From assembly GCA_946480815.1 (NCBI GenBank), contig CAMLLB010000007.1, positions 1 to 64,000 on the forward strand: a DNA stretch of 64,000 nucleotides, written 5' to 3'. This DNA is from an uncultured Flavobacteriales bacterium. Its GTDB lineage: Bacteria; Bacteroidota; Bacteroidia; Flavobacteriales; Crocinitomicaceae. The notes beneath the pieces were generated by a model. That model was not told the DNA's origin and did no database searches. It saw only the letters and a list, made by a program, of their open reading frames with translations. Made by a program: the position numbers and the translations under genes. Shown in pieces: positions 1 to 7,937 of this stretch (position 1 is the stretch's first letter; each line of letters opens with the position of its first letter).

Positions 1-18
1 TTAGCGTAAGCGTTTTTA

Positions 19-94
19 AATTATCAATTATGAATTGCACAATTATTCAGTTTTGAAACCTCTTGATAATTTCAATTCCTGATAATTGATAATT
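19..94. repeat. Inverted repeat downstream of the first gene
   Basis: AATTATCAATTAT at 19-31 is the exact reverse complement of ATAATTGATAATT at 82-94, giving two 13-base arms around about 50 bases. It lies just beyond the stop codon of the minus-strand gene ending at 100. It could fold as a weak AT-rich hairpin or be a decayed dispersed repeat. No coding region is seen in 1-99; the TTA at 1-3 is preceded by an in-frame stop on the minus strand. Confidence 0.5.
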
Positions 95-99
95 CATAG

Positions 100-603
100 T
101 CATCGTCCCATAACCGACAAAATCTGCATGAGATCTTCAGGTTTTGAAGTACCGATCAACAACTTTCGTCCATTTTTAAAAACCAATTGTAACCCCATTC
201 TTCCGGAGACATTCAATGCTCTTCCTTTTCCTACCAAACTATAGCGCATTCCCCAACCACCGTATTCAGATATCGGAGAATATTCCCGGAGATAAGCTTC
301 TTCCAAGTCTTCCCATTTGTAATTTCTGAATTTGAGTTGAAACGGGTAAAACCTGACAGCTATCCCACTATCTGAAATACGTGTTTCCAGTTTCATAATA
401 AAAAATAAGAACGAGAGGATCATCATGAACAAAAATCCAGCCAACAAAGCAATATTATCTACTGCATTACTCCCAAATGGTTTTCCAACCAACACTTGTG
501 TCACAATAAAAAAGCCCATTGCGACTTTAATTACTGCCAAAATAAACCACAGCCACCATTGTCTGAATTTCTGAGTTTCTGAAAATCGATGATACTCCTT
601 CAT
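100..603 (-). CDS. Small membrane protein of unknown function
   Basis: I do not recognise a family. The 167-residue product has a short basic, aromatic N-terminus, then two hydrophobic segments at about residues 16-39 and 47-69, then a soluble C-terminal half of about 95 residues. That half contains 'YKWEDLEEAYLREY' and a 'FKNGRKLLIGTSKPEDL' strand-turn segment. The layout resembles small PH-like or DUF304-type Bacteroidota membrane proteins in which a cytoplasmic beta domain follows two helices, but this is inference. The start is an ATG. A palindrome GGTAAC...GTTACC lies at 746-782 and a TATATTTG box on the minus strand at 783-790, far upstream, so the leader would be long. Confidence 0.8.
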   Translation of the reverse strand: MKEYHRFSETQKFRQWWLWFILAVIKVAMGFFIVTQVLVGKPFGSNAVDNIALLAGFLFMMILSFLFFIMKLETRISDSGIAVRFYPFQLKFRNYKWEDLEEAYLREYSPISEYGGWGMRYSLVGKGRALNVSGRMGLQLVFKNGRKLLIGTSKPEDLMQILSVMGR

Positions 604-871
604 AATCTTACTAATTTGGTTTTTAATTCAACTAATTATGACCGAATACAACACAATATTGCACAATAAGATCTTCCATGCCGGACAGAACCTTCATTCA
701 ATATCAAAAAGGATAGTTTTTCTTTAAAAGAAAAGAGGTTTCATTGGTAACGTGAATAGCATCGAGTCATAATAGTGTTACCCAAATATAACATTATTTA
801 GATTGTTTCCATATTAAATTTCAAATTCCCGAATTTGTATTCGAATAAACAACGAATAGTGCATGTAAAAC

Positions 872-1954
872 CTATTTCGGCAGCTTATCCATCATGTACA
901 AATAAGGTTCCAGTTGATGGTTCAAAAATATTGCTTTTCTATCTTGTGGAAATTTGGCATAATAATCTACTTCCGGATACAAAACAATGTAGTTTCCGCA
1001 ACGCGTAAAAGTGGATGAATGCGCCAAATGAGGAGGCTCAAATCCTTTCAGGCTTTTGGTTAACAACTTCCCTATTTTATTCCCCAAATTCTTCTCAAAA
1101 CGTCGTTGTGATTTTTTAGATGGCCGGTCCATTTTGTTGTACATGCTTCTGACCACTAATCTTGGGAAGAACGGTAATTTTTTCATGGCTTTCTTTGCAT
1201 CCCGGAATGGATTGATCGCATTGAAATCATTCACTGTCTGAATGGAAAACGGAGATTCCGGAACCCAGTCCAAGGCATTTACGGTATTGTATGCCCAACC
1301 ATTCTGGGTCATTTTTTCATAATAGTAAGCAAAAAACAAATTTCCGGGTTTCGGTGCGGCGCTGCAATACGTTTTGAATTGAACGTCCGCCGGTATAATT
1401 CCGTTTTCCTGCATAATCAATAAGTGTGCAGTCAGCAAATAGGCCAAAGCTCCTCCCTGACTATGCCCGGTGATATAGAAGTCCTTTTTTCCTTCATCTA
1501 TTTTAGCGAAAAGCAGGGAATCCATATCTTTCCACAAACAACCTAATGCTGTAGTCCAGCCCACATGGACCAATGCTTTCGGATCCTTCGACAATTCATA
1601 GTAAAAGGTATCTTTTTCACTGATCTTGATCCATCCTTTTGCTGGAATCATTCCTGCATAAAAATTGGCTCCCCAACTTGTAGGGTTATTCGTTGTGCCG
1701 CGCAATGACAAAACACCGACTCCTGCTTTATCTTCCCAATAATCCCACTTATTGTCAAATCCCAACGTTGGTGAACGGTACTTGAATTCAAACCGTTGCG
1801 GGCCAGGCAAAGAATCCCACATTGTGCTATCTATGAAACGAAAATTGACTTTCAATAATTCCGCTGCTTCGTTTTTATCGTAACCGGGTTTCAACTGTGC
1901 TTGTGAGTAAACCGGAACGAAAACCAACAGAAAAATAACCAGGGCTCTTTTCAT
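872..1954 (-). CDS. Secreted class 3 lipase-family hydrolase
   Basis: A 360-residue alpha/beta hydrolase predicted to cleave ester bonds of lipids outside the cytoplasm. Residues 1-20 form a signal peptide ending at SQA-Q. The nucleophile elbow GHSQG is at 163-167 (Ser165), preceded by the typical 'LRGT' oxyanion strand near 84-87. Candidate acid and base are the Asp in 'ALDWVPES' and the His in 'PHLAHSS'. These features match the fungal-type lipase class 3 fold. The upstream gene on the same strand ends 4 bases before this start, so the two are probably co-transcribed. Substrate is unknown; triglyceride, phospholipid or polyester are all possible. Confidence 0.85.
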   Translation of the reverse strand: MKRALVIFLLVFVPVYSQAQLKPGYDKNEAAELLKVNFRFIDSTMWDSLPGPQRFEFKYRSPTLGFDNKWDYWEDKAGVGVLSLRGTTNNPTSWGANFYAGMIPAKGWIKISEKDTFYYELSKDPKALVHVGWTTALGCLWKDMDSLLFAKIDEGKKDFYITGHSQGGALAYLLTAHLLIMQENGIIPADVQFKTYCSAAPKPGNLFFAYYYEKMTQNGWAYNTVNALDWVPESPFSIQTVNDFNAINPFRDAKKAMKKLPFFPRLVVRSMYNKMDRPSKKSQRRFEKNLGNKIGKLLTKSLKGFEPPHLAHSSTFTRCGNYIVLYPEVDYYAKFPQDRKAIFLNHQLEPYLYMMDKLPK

Positions 1955-1958
1955 AAGA

Positions 1959-2510
1959 TCAGATTAAATGTGACAGGTAATCAATGAGTATCAGAACGTG
2001 GTCTTTTTGAGCGTTCATTAAGCGTTGAGTGTAGGTAATCGATTGAATACTTCCTCCACCGCTATACTCTTCCTGCATGAGTTTACCAATTAATTTACGC
2101 TCTTCTTCCATGGTGGATTTCCATGAATTTTGCCAGGAAACCAGTAATTCTTTGTCCCCTCCCGTCATTTTGGAAAGCAGGATCATATAGTATTTGTCAA
2201 CCAATTTTTCATATTCGGAAGCACAAGCCAGGTTTGCTTTATTGATTCCCAATGTGCTGGATTCTTTTTGTAATTGTTTGGTCAGTAAATTCTCAACTAC
2301 AAAGGTATCTTCCAGAAACAAACGGACAATTGAATCTGAAAAATCGCTTACTCCGTCATGTCGTAGATATTCCGCCGCCAGATCATGCCCTTTTGCTCTT
2401 AAATCAACACGCCACTTGTTCTTCAGGTTTTCCATTTCAGAATCTGAAACCTGGGAAAAAAGTGTGGAAGATGGAAGAATAAAGAATAAGAAAATGATTC
2501 GGAAGTGCAT
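1959..2510 (-). CDS. Secreted protein, possibly LprI/DUF1311-like
   Basis: A 183-residue exported protein with a signal peptide at about residues 1-20 (cleavage near LFSQ). The mature part is helical and charged. It carries 'SWQNSWKSTMEEERK' followed by a 'GGGSIQ' turn and a final helix. That order resembles lysozyme-inhibitor LprI/DUF1311 domains, which have a Q-x-x-W helix, a GGS turn and a last helix, but cysteines typical of that family are mostly absent, so the match is tentative. It is the first gene of a pair with the downstream lipase, separated by 4 bases, suggesting a related envelope function. Confidence 0.75.
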   Translation of the reverse strand: MHFRIIFLFFILPSSTLFSQVSDSEMENLKNKWRVDLRAKGHDLAAEYLRHDGVSDFSDSIVRLFLEDTFVVENLLTKQLQKESSTLGINKANLACASEYEKLVDKYYMILLSKMTGGDKELLVSWQNSWKSTMEEERKLIGKLMQEEYSGGGSIQSITYTQRLMNAQKDHVLILIDYLSHLI

Positions 2511-2587
2511 GTTTTTAGTTTAAAAGTATAAAATCTCACACATTTAGACCAATATAAAGAAATTTTCCATCAAAAACAGAATATAGC

Positions 2588-2615
2588 GTAGGGACGTAAT
2601 GCATTACATCCCTAC
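2588..2615. repeat. Perfectly formed short palindrome after the TonB receptor gene
   Basis: A 28-base near-perfect inverted repeat starting GTAGGGACGTAATG and ending CATTACATCCCTAC. It lies 30 bases beyond the stop of the minus-strand TonB receptor gene and upstream of the DUF1311-like gene. On the minus strand a TTTTT tract follows about 12 bases later, so it may act as a terminator. The sequence looks like a mobile or dispersed palindrome and not a gene-specific site. Confidence 0.55.
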
Positions 2616-2644
2616 TATAAATGATATGTAATTTCCAGTTGAAG

Positions 2645-4744
2645 TTAATGCTTGCCTCCAATCACCCACTTAAGATCCACAAAAACTGTTCGTGGTTTCG
2701 GTGGTCCGTAGACAAAGTTACTATCGCGGTATTTGGAGGTGTCAAAATCACTTTGATAGCTGTCGAACAGGTTTTGGATTCCTGCTCCAATCCGTACTGT
2801 TTGCTCGAATTTGTGAATGTGAATTGCCCGCTCGGCCCTAATTCCGACATCCCAAAAAGATTGGGTATTTAAAATAATGTCGTGGTCCAATTCAGGTGCA
2901 CCGCCAAAATGCGGAACTAACATTCTGCCGGTATAAACGCAACTGATTGATCCGGACCAGTTTCCTTCAGGGAAAATTGAAATAGTTGAAGAACCGTACA
3001 CATTCGGAGTTCTGAGAAAGGCTTTGATCGGTTCTACTTCCAAAGACCATTGCTGTGCTTCCGTGAAGCGAGATTCCTGGTAAGTTACGTTCAGGTCAAC
3101 CTGCAGGTATTTATCCCAGCGCAAACGAATAGACTCACTCATTCCTGTCACTTCCGCATTTGAACCGTTTGTTCTCAGCAATAAGGTTTTATTCGGATCG
3201 TCACTTGGAATTTCGTTCAACACAAAAGAATGAAGCAGTTGTGTATGGAACAATGTAAACTCTGAAGAGTAAAGCATTCGTTTTCTTCTTTTGCTCCAGT
3301 TTACCTGGGCTGAATAAGCATGCGATTTTTCACTTCTCAAATCCTTATCTACCCGAATCTGGGAGATTCCTCCATTTGCAAAAGCAATGTGCATATCGGT
3401 TTCGAAAACCTGCGGAGCTTTGAATCCGTTCCCATAAGATAAGCGAAACTGCCATTGACCATTTGGTTTGAACAAAATCGCGGCTCTGGGAGTTACAATG
3501 AGGTTGTTGACTTTGGAATGATTGGTAGTCCTTACTCCTGCAACTAACGACCATTTCTCTCCCAGGTCAAATTGATCCTGCAGGAATCCGGCAACTTGTG
3601 TAATATTCTGATTGATGTAATAATCATAACCTCTGATCTCATCCTGGATTGCATCATAGTAATGCTCCACTCCTCCGATCAGTGTTGACTTAGTCTTTTC
3701 TCCGAACCGCTGCACAAAATTGAATTGAAGACCGGACTGTATCGTAACATTGTTTGTTTTTCCCCATGCCTCTGCGTGGTCCAAACCAGTGTAATGGTGC
3801 CTGTTGGTTTTTTGGTAACCGGTATAGGCTTGAACCTGCCATTTCTTATTTCGGGATTTCCAAATTCCTGAAAACTGACCGATACTGCTAATCTGGTTCC
3901 TGAATTCGCTTTGATCTGCCTGCTGCGGATCTCCGTTCCACAGTTGTCCACCTTGCCGCTGTTCATGCAAAAGCCAAAAATCAGCGTGCAATTCAATGGA
4001 TCTTCCAATATTCTGAAATGCATTGATTCCCAATAATGAATTATTCACTCTCGGGATTTCGGTATATCCATCTCCATTCCGATCATATCCGTCCCTGATT
4101 TTGTTCATCCCGGAGAATAAAAAACCACTCTTTTTCGATTTTGTAACAAACGCGCCATTCAACTGGATTGCTTGCTCAACAGGTCCTTTCGGAATAAGGG
4201 AAACTTTCTCGGAAACTTCAATAAAATTGTATTCAGGGTGTTTCGTAATGATATTAATTGTTCCTGCAATGGCATTGGAACCATAGAGAACTGATCCTCC
4301 TCCGTTCACGATTTCAATACGATCAACAATAGTTGTTGGAATTTGCTCCAATCCATAAAGTCCCATCAGGGAAGAGAACAAAGGTCTTCCATTGATCAGT
4401 ATCTGGGAATAGGAACCTCCCAAACCATTCATTCGAACTTGTGTATAGTTACATGTCTGACAATTGGTTTCCATTCTGATTCCAGGAGAAAACTTCAATG
4501 CATCCGAAATGGATGAAGCAGAAATAGCACGGAACAATTTTTGATCCAACGTGGAAACAGAAATGACGCTGTTCTTTTTTGACTGTGCGATCCGGCTTCC
4601 CGTAACAGTCACTTCCTCTATTTCTTTCAGCGAATCAGATACCGGACGCAAAGAATCAATCACCTGACTTTGACCAGTTGAAACAAAAGACGTACTTAAA
4701 AAACCAAATAAAAAGATATACCGCACAAAAATTATTTTATGCAA
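2645..4744 (-). CDS. TonB-dependent outer membrane receptor, metal/siderophore type
   Basis: A 699-residue outer membrane active transporter. A signal peptide covers about residues 1-25. The plug begins at 'EIEEVTVTGSRI' (about 41-52) and contains 'VRMNGLGG...ILINGRP' and 'YGLEQIP', and the barrel ends in 'VFVDLKWVIGGKH'. An unusual Cys-Gln-Thr-Cys at 95-98 sits in the plug loop facing outward, suggesting a metal or redox-linked substrate. The start is uncertain: the reading frame opens with TTG at 4744, and that TTG forms part of a TATATTTG promoter box at 4742-4749. A GTG at codon 7 is an alternative, and there is no ATG. The gene stands alone and is probably repressed through the palindrome at 4758-4773. 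Confidence 0.88.
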   Translation of the reverse strand: MHKIIFVRYIFLFGFLSTSFVSTGQSQVIDSLRPVSDSLKEIEEVTVTGSRIAQSKKNSVISVSTLDQKLFRAISASSISDALKFSPGIRMETNCQTCNYTQVRMNGLGGSYSQILINGRPLFSSLMGLYGLEQIPTTIVDRIEIVNGGGSVLYGSNAIAGTINIITKHPEYNFIEVSEKVSLIPKGPVEQAIQLNGAFVTKSKKSGFLFSGMNKIRDGYDRNGDGYTEIPRVNNSLLGINAFQNIGRSIELHADFWLLHEQRQGGQLWNGDPQQADQSEFRNQISSIGQFSGIWKSRNKKWQVQAYTGYQKTNRHHYTGLDHAEAWGKTNNVTIQSGLQFNFVQRFGEKTKSTLIGGVEHYYDAIQDEIRGYDYYINQNITQVAGFLQDQFDLGEKWSLVAGVRTTNHSKVNNLIVTPRAAILFKPNGQWQFRLSYGNGFKAPQVFETDMHIAFANGGISQIRVDKDLRSEKSHAYSAQVNWSKRRKRMLYSSEFTLFHTQLLHSFVLNEIPSDDPNKTLLLRTNGSNAEVTGMSESIRLRWDKYLQVDLNVTYQESRFTEAQQWSLEVEPIKAFLRTPNVYGSSTISIFPEGNWSGSISCVYTGRMLVPHFGGAPELDHDIILNTQSFWDVGIRAERAIHIHKFEQTVRIGAGIQNLFDSYQSDFDTSKYRDSNFVYGPPKPRTVFVDLKWVIGGKH

Positions 4745-4773
4745 ATATAAAACTATTTTTTAGTCTTGTCTAA
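4742..4773 (-). promoter_or_regulatory. -7 box and TTTAG/CTAAA palindrome upstream of the TonB receptor
   Basis: On the minus strand TATATTTG (4749 to 4742) matches the Bacteroidota -7 consensus TAnnTTTG. Sixteen bases at 4758-4773, TTTAGACAAGACTAAA on the minus strand, form an inverted repeat placed between the -33 and -7 positions. That is the position of a repressor operator. Length and arm sequence resemble DtxR/MntR/IdeR-type metal-regulator sites, but that assignment is inference. Confidence 0.5.
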
Positions 4774-4808
4774 AATTATTTTAAAACAACTAAAAATATT
4801 ATCTTTTT

Positions 4809-4905
4809 ACCACATAGACGCATAGAACACATAGGTAATTGACGAATTACCCTGTTGAACATTCTTAAAAGTTTATTGAAAAATAATCCTTGTGCGCTTT
4901 GTGGT
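4809..4905. repeat. Dispersed ACCACATAG...TGTGGT hairpin repeat, copy 1
   Basis: ACCACATAGA at 4809 and a CTTTGTGGT arm ending at 4905 form a long imperfect hairpin directly beyond the stop of the ABC-F gene on the minus strand. A second copy with the same arms lies at 48372-48429, again at the 3' end of a minus-strand gene. The arms carry internal CACATAG repeats. Confidence 0.6.
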
Positions 4906-4911
4906 TCTATA

Positions 4912-6783
4912 TTATGCGAATTCGGACAGTTCGATCCAGCGTTCCGTTTTTTCATCAATTTGAGAAACAATTGAATTCAACTTCTCTCCTGCTTCCATCA
5001 GTTGCTCGGTGCTTGCAGTTGAATCAGAAAGCACATTCGTCCATTTGATCTTTTCTTCTTCCAGGCGCTCTAAATCCTTTTCTATCTGATCAAACTCGCT
5101 CTTTTCCTTGAAAGATAACTTTCGCTTTTCTTTCGGAGCTTCTTCGGAGATTTGTTTTACTTTGACAACTTCAACAGGCTTATCGTCCGATTTCTCTTTT
5201 TTATAGTCTGCCGCAGTTTGCTTTCTGAATTCCGTGTAATTCCCGATAATGTCCTTGATTGCACCCTGGCCTTCAAAAACAAACAAGTGATCCACCATCT
5301 TATCCATGAAATAGCGGTCGTGTGAGACCACGATCAAACAACCTTCAAAGGTTCTCAGATAATCTTCCAGAACACTCATTACAAAGATATCCAGGTCATT
5401 GGTAGGCTCATCCAGGATCAGGAAATTCGGATTTGCCATCAAAACAGTCATCAGTTTCAAACGGCGTTTTTCACCACCACTCAGTTTGTGTACAAAATTG
5501 TAGTGCATGTGACGTGGAAACAGGAATTTCTCCAAAAATTGTGCAGCAGAAAGCTGGCGACCTTTTTCCAATGGAATAAACTCAGCAATATCTCGAATCA
5601 CGTCAATTACTTTCTTGTCTTCATCCACTTTGATCAATTCCTGGCTGTAATAACCAAAAACGACGGTTTCTCCTGTAACTACTTTCCCTTTATCCACCTC
5701 TTCTCTTCCCTGAATGATATTCAGGAAGGTAGATTTTCCGGTTCCGTTATTACCGACAATTCCCAAACGTTCTTTACGTTGAAAATTGTACGAGAAATTG
5801 TCCAAAATGACTTTATCTCCATAGGATTTGCCGATTTTATGCAATTCGAGAATTTTAGAACCCAAACGTTCCATTTTCACCGGGATATCGATCTCATCTT
5901 CATCGATTCGCTGACTCGCAACTTTTTTTACATCCTGGAAATTCTCGATTCGTGCTTTTTGTTTCGTACCACGTGCCTTTGGCTGTCTGCGGATCCAATC
6001 CAATTCTTTCTTAAAGGTATTTCTCGCCTTATCGATCGTGGATTGTAATTGCTCCTGACGCTCTGCTTTTTTCTCCAGGTAATAAGAGAAATTTCCTTTG
6101 TATTTATAGATTGTTTTGTCTTCTAATTCGTAGATCGTATCACACACGACTTCGAGGAAATAACGGTCGTGAGTCACCATCAGGATCGTTGACTTGGATT
6201 TGGAAAGGTATTCTTCCAGCCATTCGATCATATCCAAGTCGAGGTGGTTTGTCGGCTCGTCCAGGATCAAAAAGTCGGCTTCCGCAACTAAGACCTGGGC
6301 TAGTGCAACCCGTTTTTTCTGTCCGCCGGAAAGACTTCCCACCAACAGGCTCGTATCATTCAACTTCAGGACGGAAAGGATCTGGTTCACTTTCACTTCC
6401 ATGTCCCAGGCATTCAATTCCGTCAATTCCTCATAACAAGCGTGAATTGCTTCTTCATTTCCTTCACGAAGCGCCTGGTTGTACTTTTTGACGATTTGCA
6501 ATTCAGGCATATCGTGCGAGAAAACGGCCTCCAGGATTGTGTGGGTTTCATCCAGGTTTTCAGTTTGCTGCATAAAGGCAACACGCAAATCATTCCTGTA
6601 AACCACACGCCCGGAATCAATCTGTTCCAGGTTCATCAAACAACGCAACAAGGTTGTTTTCCCATTCCCGTTCTTTGCCACAATGGCAACCTTGTCTCCC
6701 TGGTCAATCCCGAAAGTAATATCTGAAAAGATTACGCGATCCCCAAAGGATTTCGTCAGGTTTTCAACGGAAAGAAAATTCAT
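4912..6783 (-). CDS. ABC-F family ATPase (Uup-like)
   Basis: A 623-residue soluble protein with two ABC ATPase domains and no membrane segment, the ABC-F architecture of ribosome-associated translation factors. Domain 1 has Walker A at 36-43 (AKNGNGKT), LSGGQ at 151-155 and LDEPTNHLD at 174-182. A linker at about 235-310 is the P-site-tRNA interaction motif. Domain 2 has Walker A at 343-351, LSGGE at 434-438 and LDEPTND at 457-463. A charged coiled-coil tail from about 555 to the end matches the Uup-type C-terminal domain. Expected role is rescue or tuning of stalled ribosomes, or antibiotic protection. The upstream region holds an extended tandem repeat array that may be its control region. 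Confidence 0.93.
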   Translation of the reverse strand: MNFLSVENLTKSFGDRVIFSDITFGIDQGDKVAIVAKNGNGKTTLLRCLMNLEQIDSGRVVYRNDLRVAFMQQTENLDETHTILEAVFSHDMPELQIVKKYNQALREGNEEAIHACYEELTELNAWDMEVKVNQILSVLKLNDTSLLVGSLSGGQKKRVALAQVLVAEADFLILDEPTNHLDLDMIEWLEEYLSKSKSTILMVTHDRYFLEVVCDTIYELEDKTIYKYKGNFSYYLEKKAERQEQLQSTIDKARNTFKKELDWIRRQPKARGTKQKARIENFQDVKKVASQRIDEDEIDIPVKMERLGSKILELHKIGKSYGDKVILDNFSYNFQRKERLGIVGNNGTGKSTFLNIIQGREEVDKGKVVTGETVVFGYYSQELIKVDEDKKVIDVIRDIAEFIPLEKGRQLSAAQFLEKFLFPRHMHYNFVHKLSGGEKRRLKLMTVLMANPNFLILDEPTNDLDIFVMSVLEDYLRTFEGCLIVVSHDRYFMDKMVDHLFVFEGQGAIKDIIGNYTEFRKQTAADYKKEKSDDKPVEVVKVKQISEEAPKEKRKLSFKEKSEFDQIEKDLERLEEEKIKWTNVLSDSTASTEQLMEAGEKLNSIVSQIDEKTERWIELSEFA

Positions 6784-6821
6784 GCTGTTCGAATATTTTG
6801 AGGTGCAAAGATAGGACTATA

Positions 6822-6856
6822 ATTGCGAATTGCGAGATGCGAATTACGAATTACAG
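6822..6856. repeat. AATTACGAATT short repeat cluster, copy 1
   Basis: A run of GAATTGCGA and GAATTACGA units lies about 40 bases upstream of the ABC-F start. Similar runs occur at 18352-18372 before aroC and at 33704-33740 before corA. These are low-complexity dispersed units in promoter-side intergenic DNA; function is unknown. Confidence 0.5.
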
Positions 6857-6926
6857 ATTTTATGGATCATTGAATGTTTTTTCATGAGTTAATGGATCAG
6901 CCTTATTGATATCCTGATAGGTCTTT

Positions 6927-7277
6927 GGATAACTAAATATTTTACAATCTGCATCTATTTGTGAACCAATTAACTAATTGGTTTACAGCATGCAAATATT
7001 GGTAAACCAATTAACTAAAAGGTTTACAAATAACACATAACAAAGTATTTATCAGAAAATTATCTTGAAAACATGAACACAATAAGATCGGGATAAACCA
7101 AATGGTTTACGGTATGCAAATATTGGTGAACCAATTAACTAAAAGGTTTACAAACAACCTATAACAAATTATTTACCAGATAATTTACTTTAAAATGTGA
7201 ACCCCCGATAGCTCTTGGGATAACCAAATGGTTTACGGTATACAAATATTGGTGAACCAATTAACTAAAAGGTTAAC
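6927..7277. repeat. Tandem array of GTAAACC/GGTTTAC half-sites upstream of the ABC-F gene
   Basis: Most of the 514-base gap 6784-7297 is filled by this array. Left half-sites GTRAACC and right half-sites GGTTTAC form paired inverted repeats. The 12-base-spaced pairs are at 6961-6986, 7002-7027, 7126-7151 and 7252-7277, and nearly all have the spacer AATTAACTAAAA. The 4-base-spaced pairs are at 7093-7110 and 7219-7236 with spacer AAAT. The larger unit repeats with a period of about 124-126 bases, and a decayed copy starts near 6927. The array lies between the stop of the DUF4293 gene and the start of the ABC-F gene, so it is most simply a multi-operator control region for the latter. Confidence 0.75.
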
Positions 7278-7297
7278 AAAAAGATCGAACAGGTCCT

Positions 7298-7762
7298 TCA
7301 ACGAAGTCGATTCAACGAATCAATCGTTTTCTTGTCTTTACGCACTCCCCGAATTCCAAGGAATACAAAAATGAATACTACAGCGTGTGTATAAAAAACG
7401 ACTCCGAACGACAGGTTTGTAGCCGGTTCATTACAAGCCGTACATTGCATTGGCTCTGCCACAGCTCCCAAAACCATCCATGCGGTACTGAAAATATTCA
7501 ACAGTAACAGGATCCAACCCAGAAAAATCTGGCGATGGCGCATTTTAAACGAGAAAATGATCATGATCGCAAAAATGATCTGGATTACCGAAAGCATCCA
7601 GAAGTCTACTTTTTTGAACCCTTCCGTACCACGGAAAAGTTTGTATGCCGACGCATGAAATTCACCCGCCTGGTGATAAGCAAACAGGTCTGTTCCAAAA
7701 AGCGTTGTTGCAACTAAAAGAGCTGCCAATAAAAAGTATACGGTTTGTATGCGTTGAATCAT
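7298..7762 (-). CDS. DUF4293-family four-helix membrane protein
   Basis: A 154-residue integral membrane protein opening with 'MIQRIQTVYFLLAALL', the hallmark start of the Bacteroidota DUF4293 family. Four hydrophobic segments are visible at about residues 8-25, 57-75, 80-100 and 122-140. A short outward loop carries 'MQCTACNEP'. The last residues are basic ('RKDKKTIDSLNRLR'), consistent with a cytoplasmic C-terminus. Molecular function of the family is not known. The ATG start is well placed and family length is as expected. Confidence 0.85.
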   Translation of the reverse strand: MIQRIQTVYFLLAALLVATTLFGTDLFAYHQAGEFHASAYKLFRGTEGFKKVDFWMLSVIQIIFAIMIIFSFKMRHRQIFLGWILLLLNIFSTAWMVLGAVAEPMQCTACNEPATNLSFGVVFYTHAVVFIFVFLGIRGVRKDKKTIDSLNRLR

Positions 7763-7937
7763 ATTTTCACGAATTTGATTCCAAAGTTATCATTTTAGAT
7801 CCTTTTCAATTCGATTATTCCACATTTTAATCAATGATTCCTGAGACTTTAAATCTTTTTAAGAAAGTTTATGGAAAAACCACTTAGCTTGCATCTTGCT
7901 TACCGACAACAATTTAGAAACCCAAATTGCAGCTGCT

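Noticed and set aside
1..99. 3' end of another minus-strand gene at the left edge
   Set aside because: The TTA at 1-3 reads as a stop, but a second in-frame stop lies 12 bases into the window, so no long frame ends here.
5488..6048. 186-residue plus-strand reading frame opposite the ABC-F gene
   Set aside because: It lies wholly inside the well-conserved ABC-F coding region on the other strand and has no recognisable motif or promoter.
6927..7277. CRISPR array upstream of the ABC-F gene
   Set aside because: Units differ in spacing and are paired inverted repeats, not regular direct repeats with unique spacers, and no cas genes are nearby.
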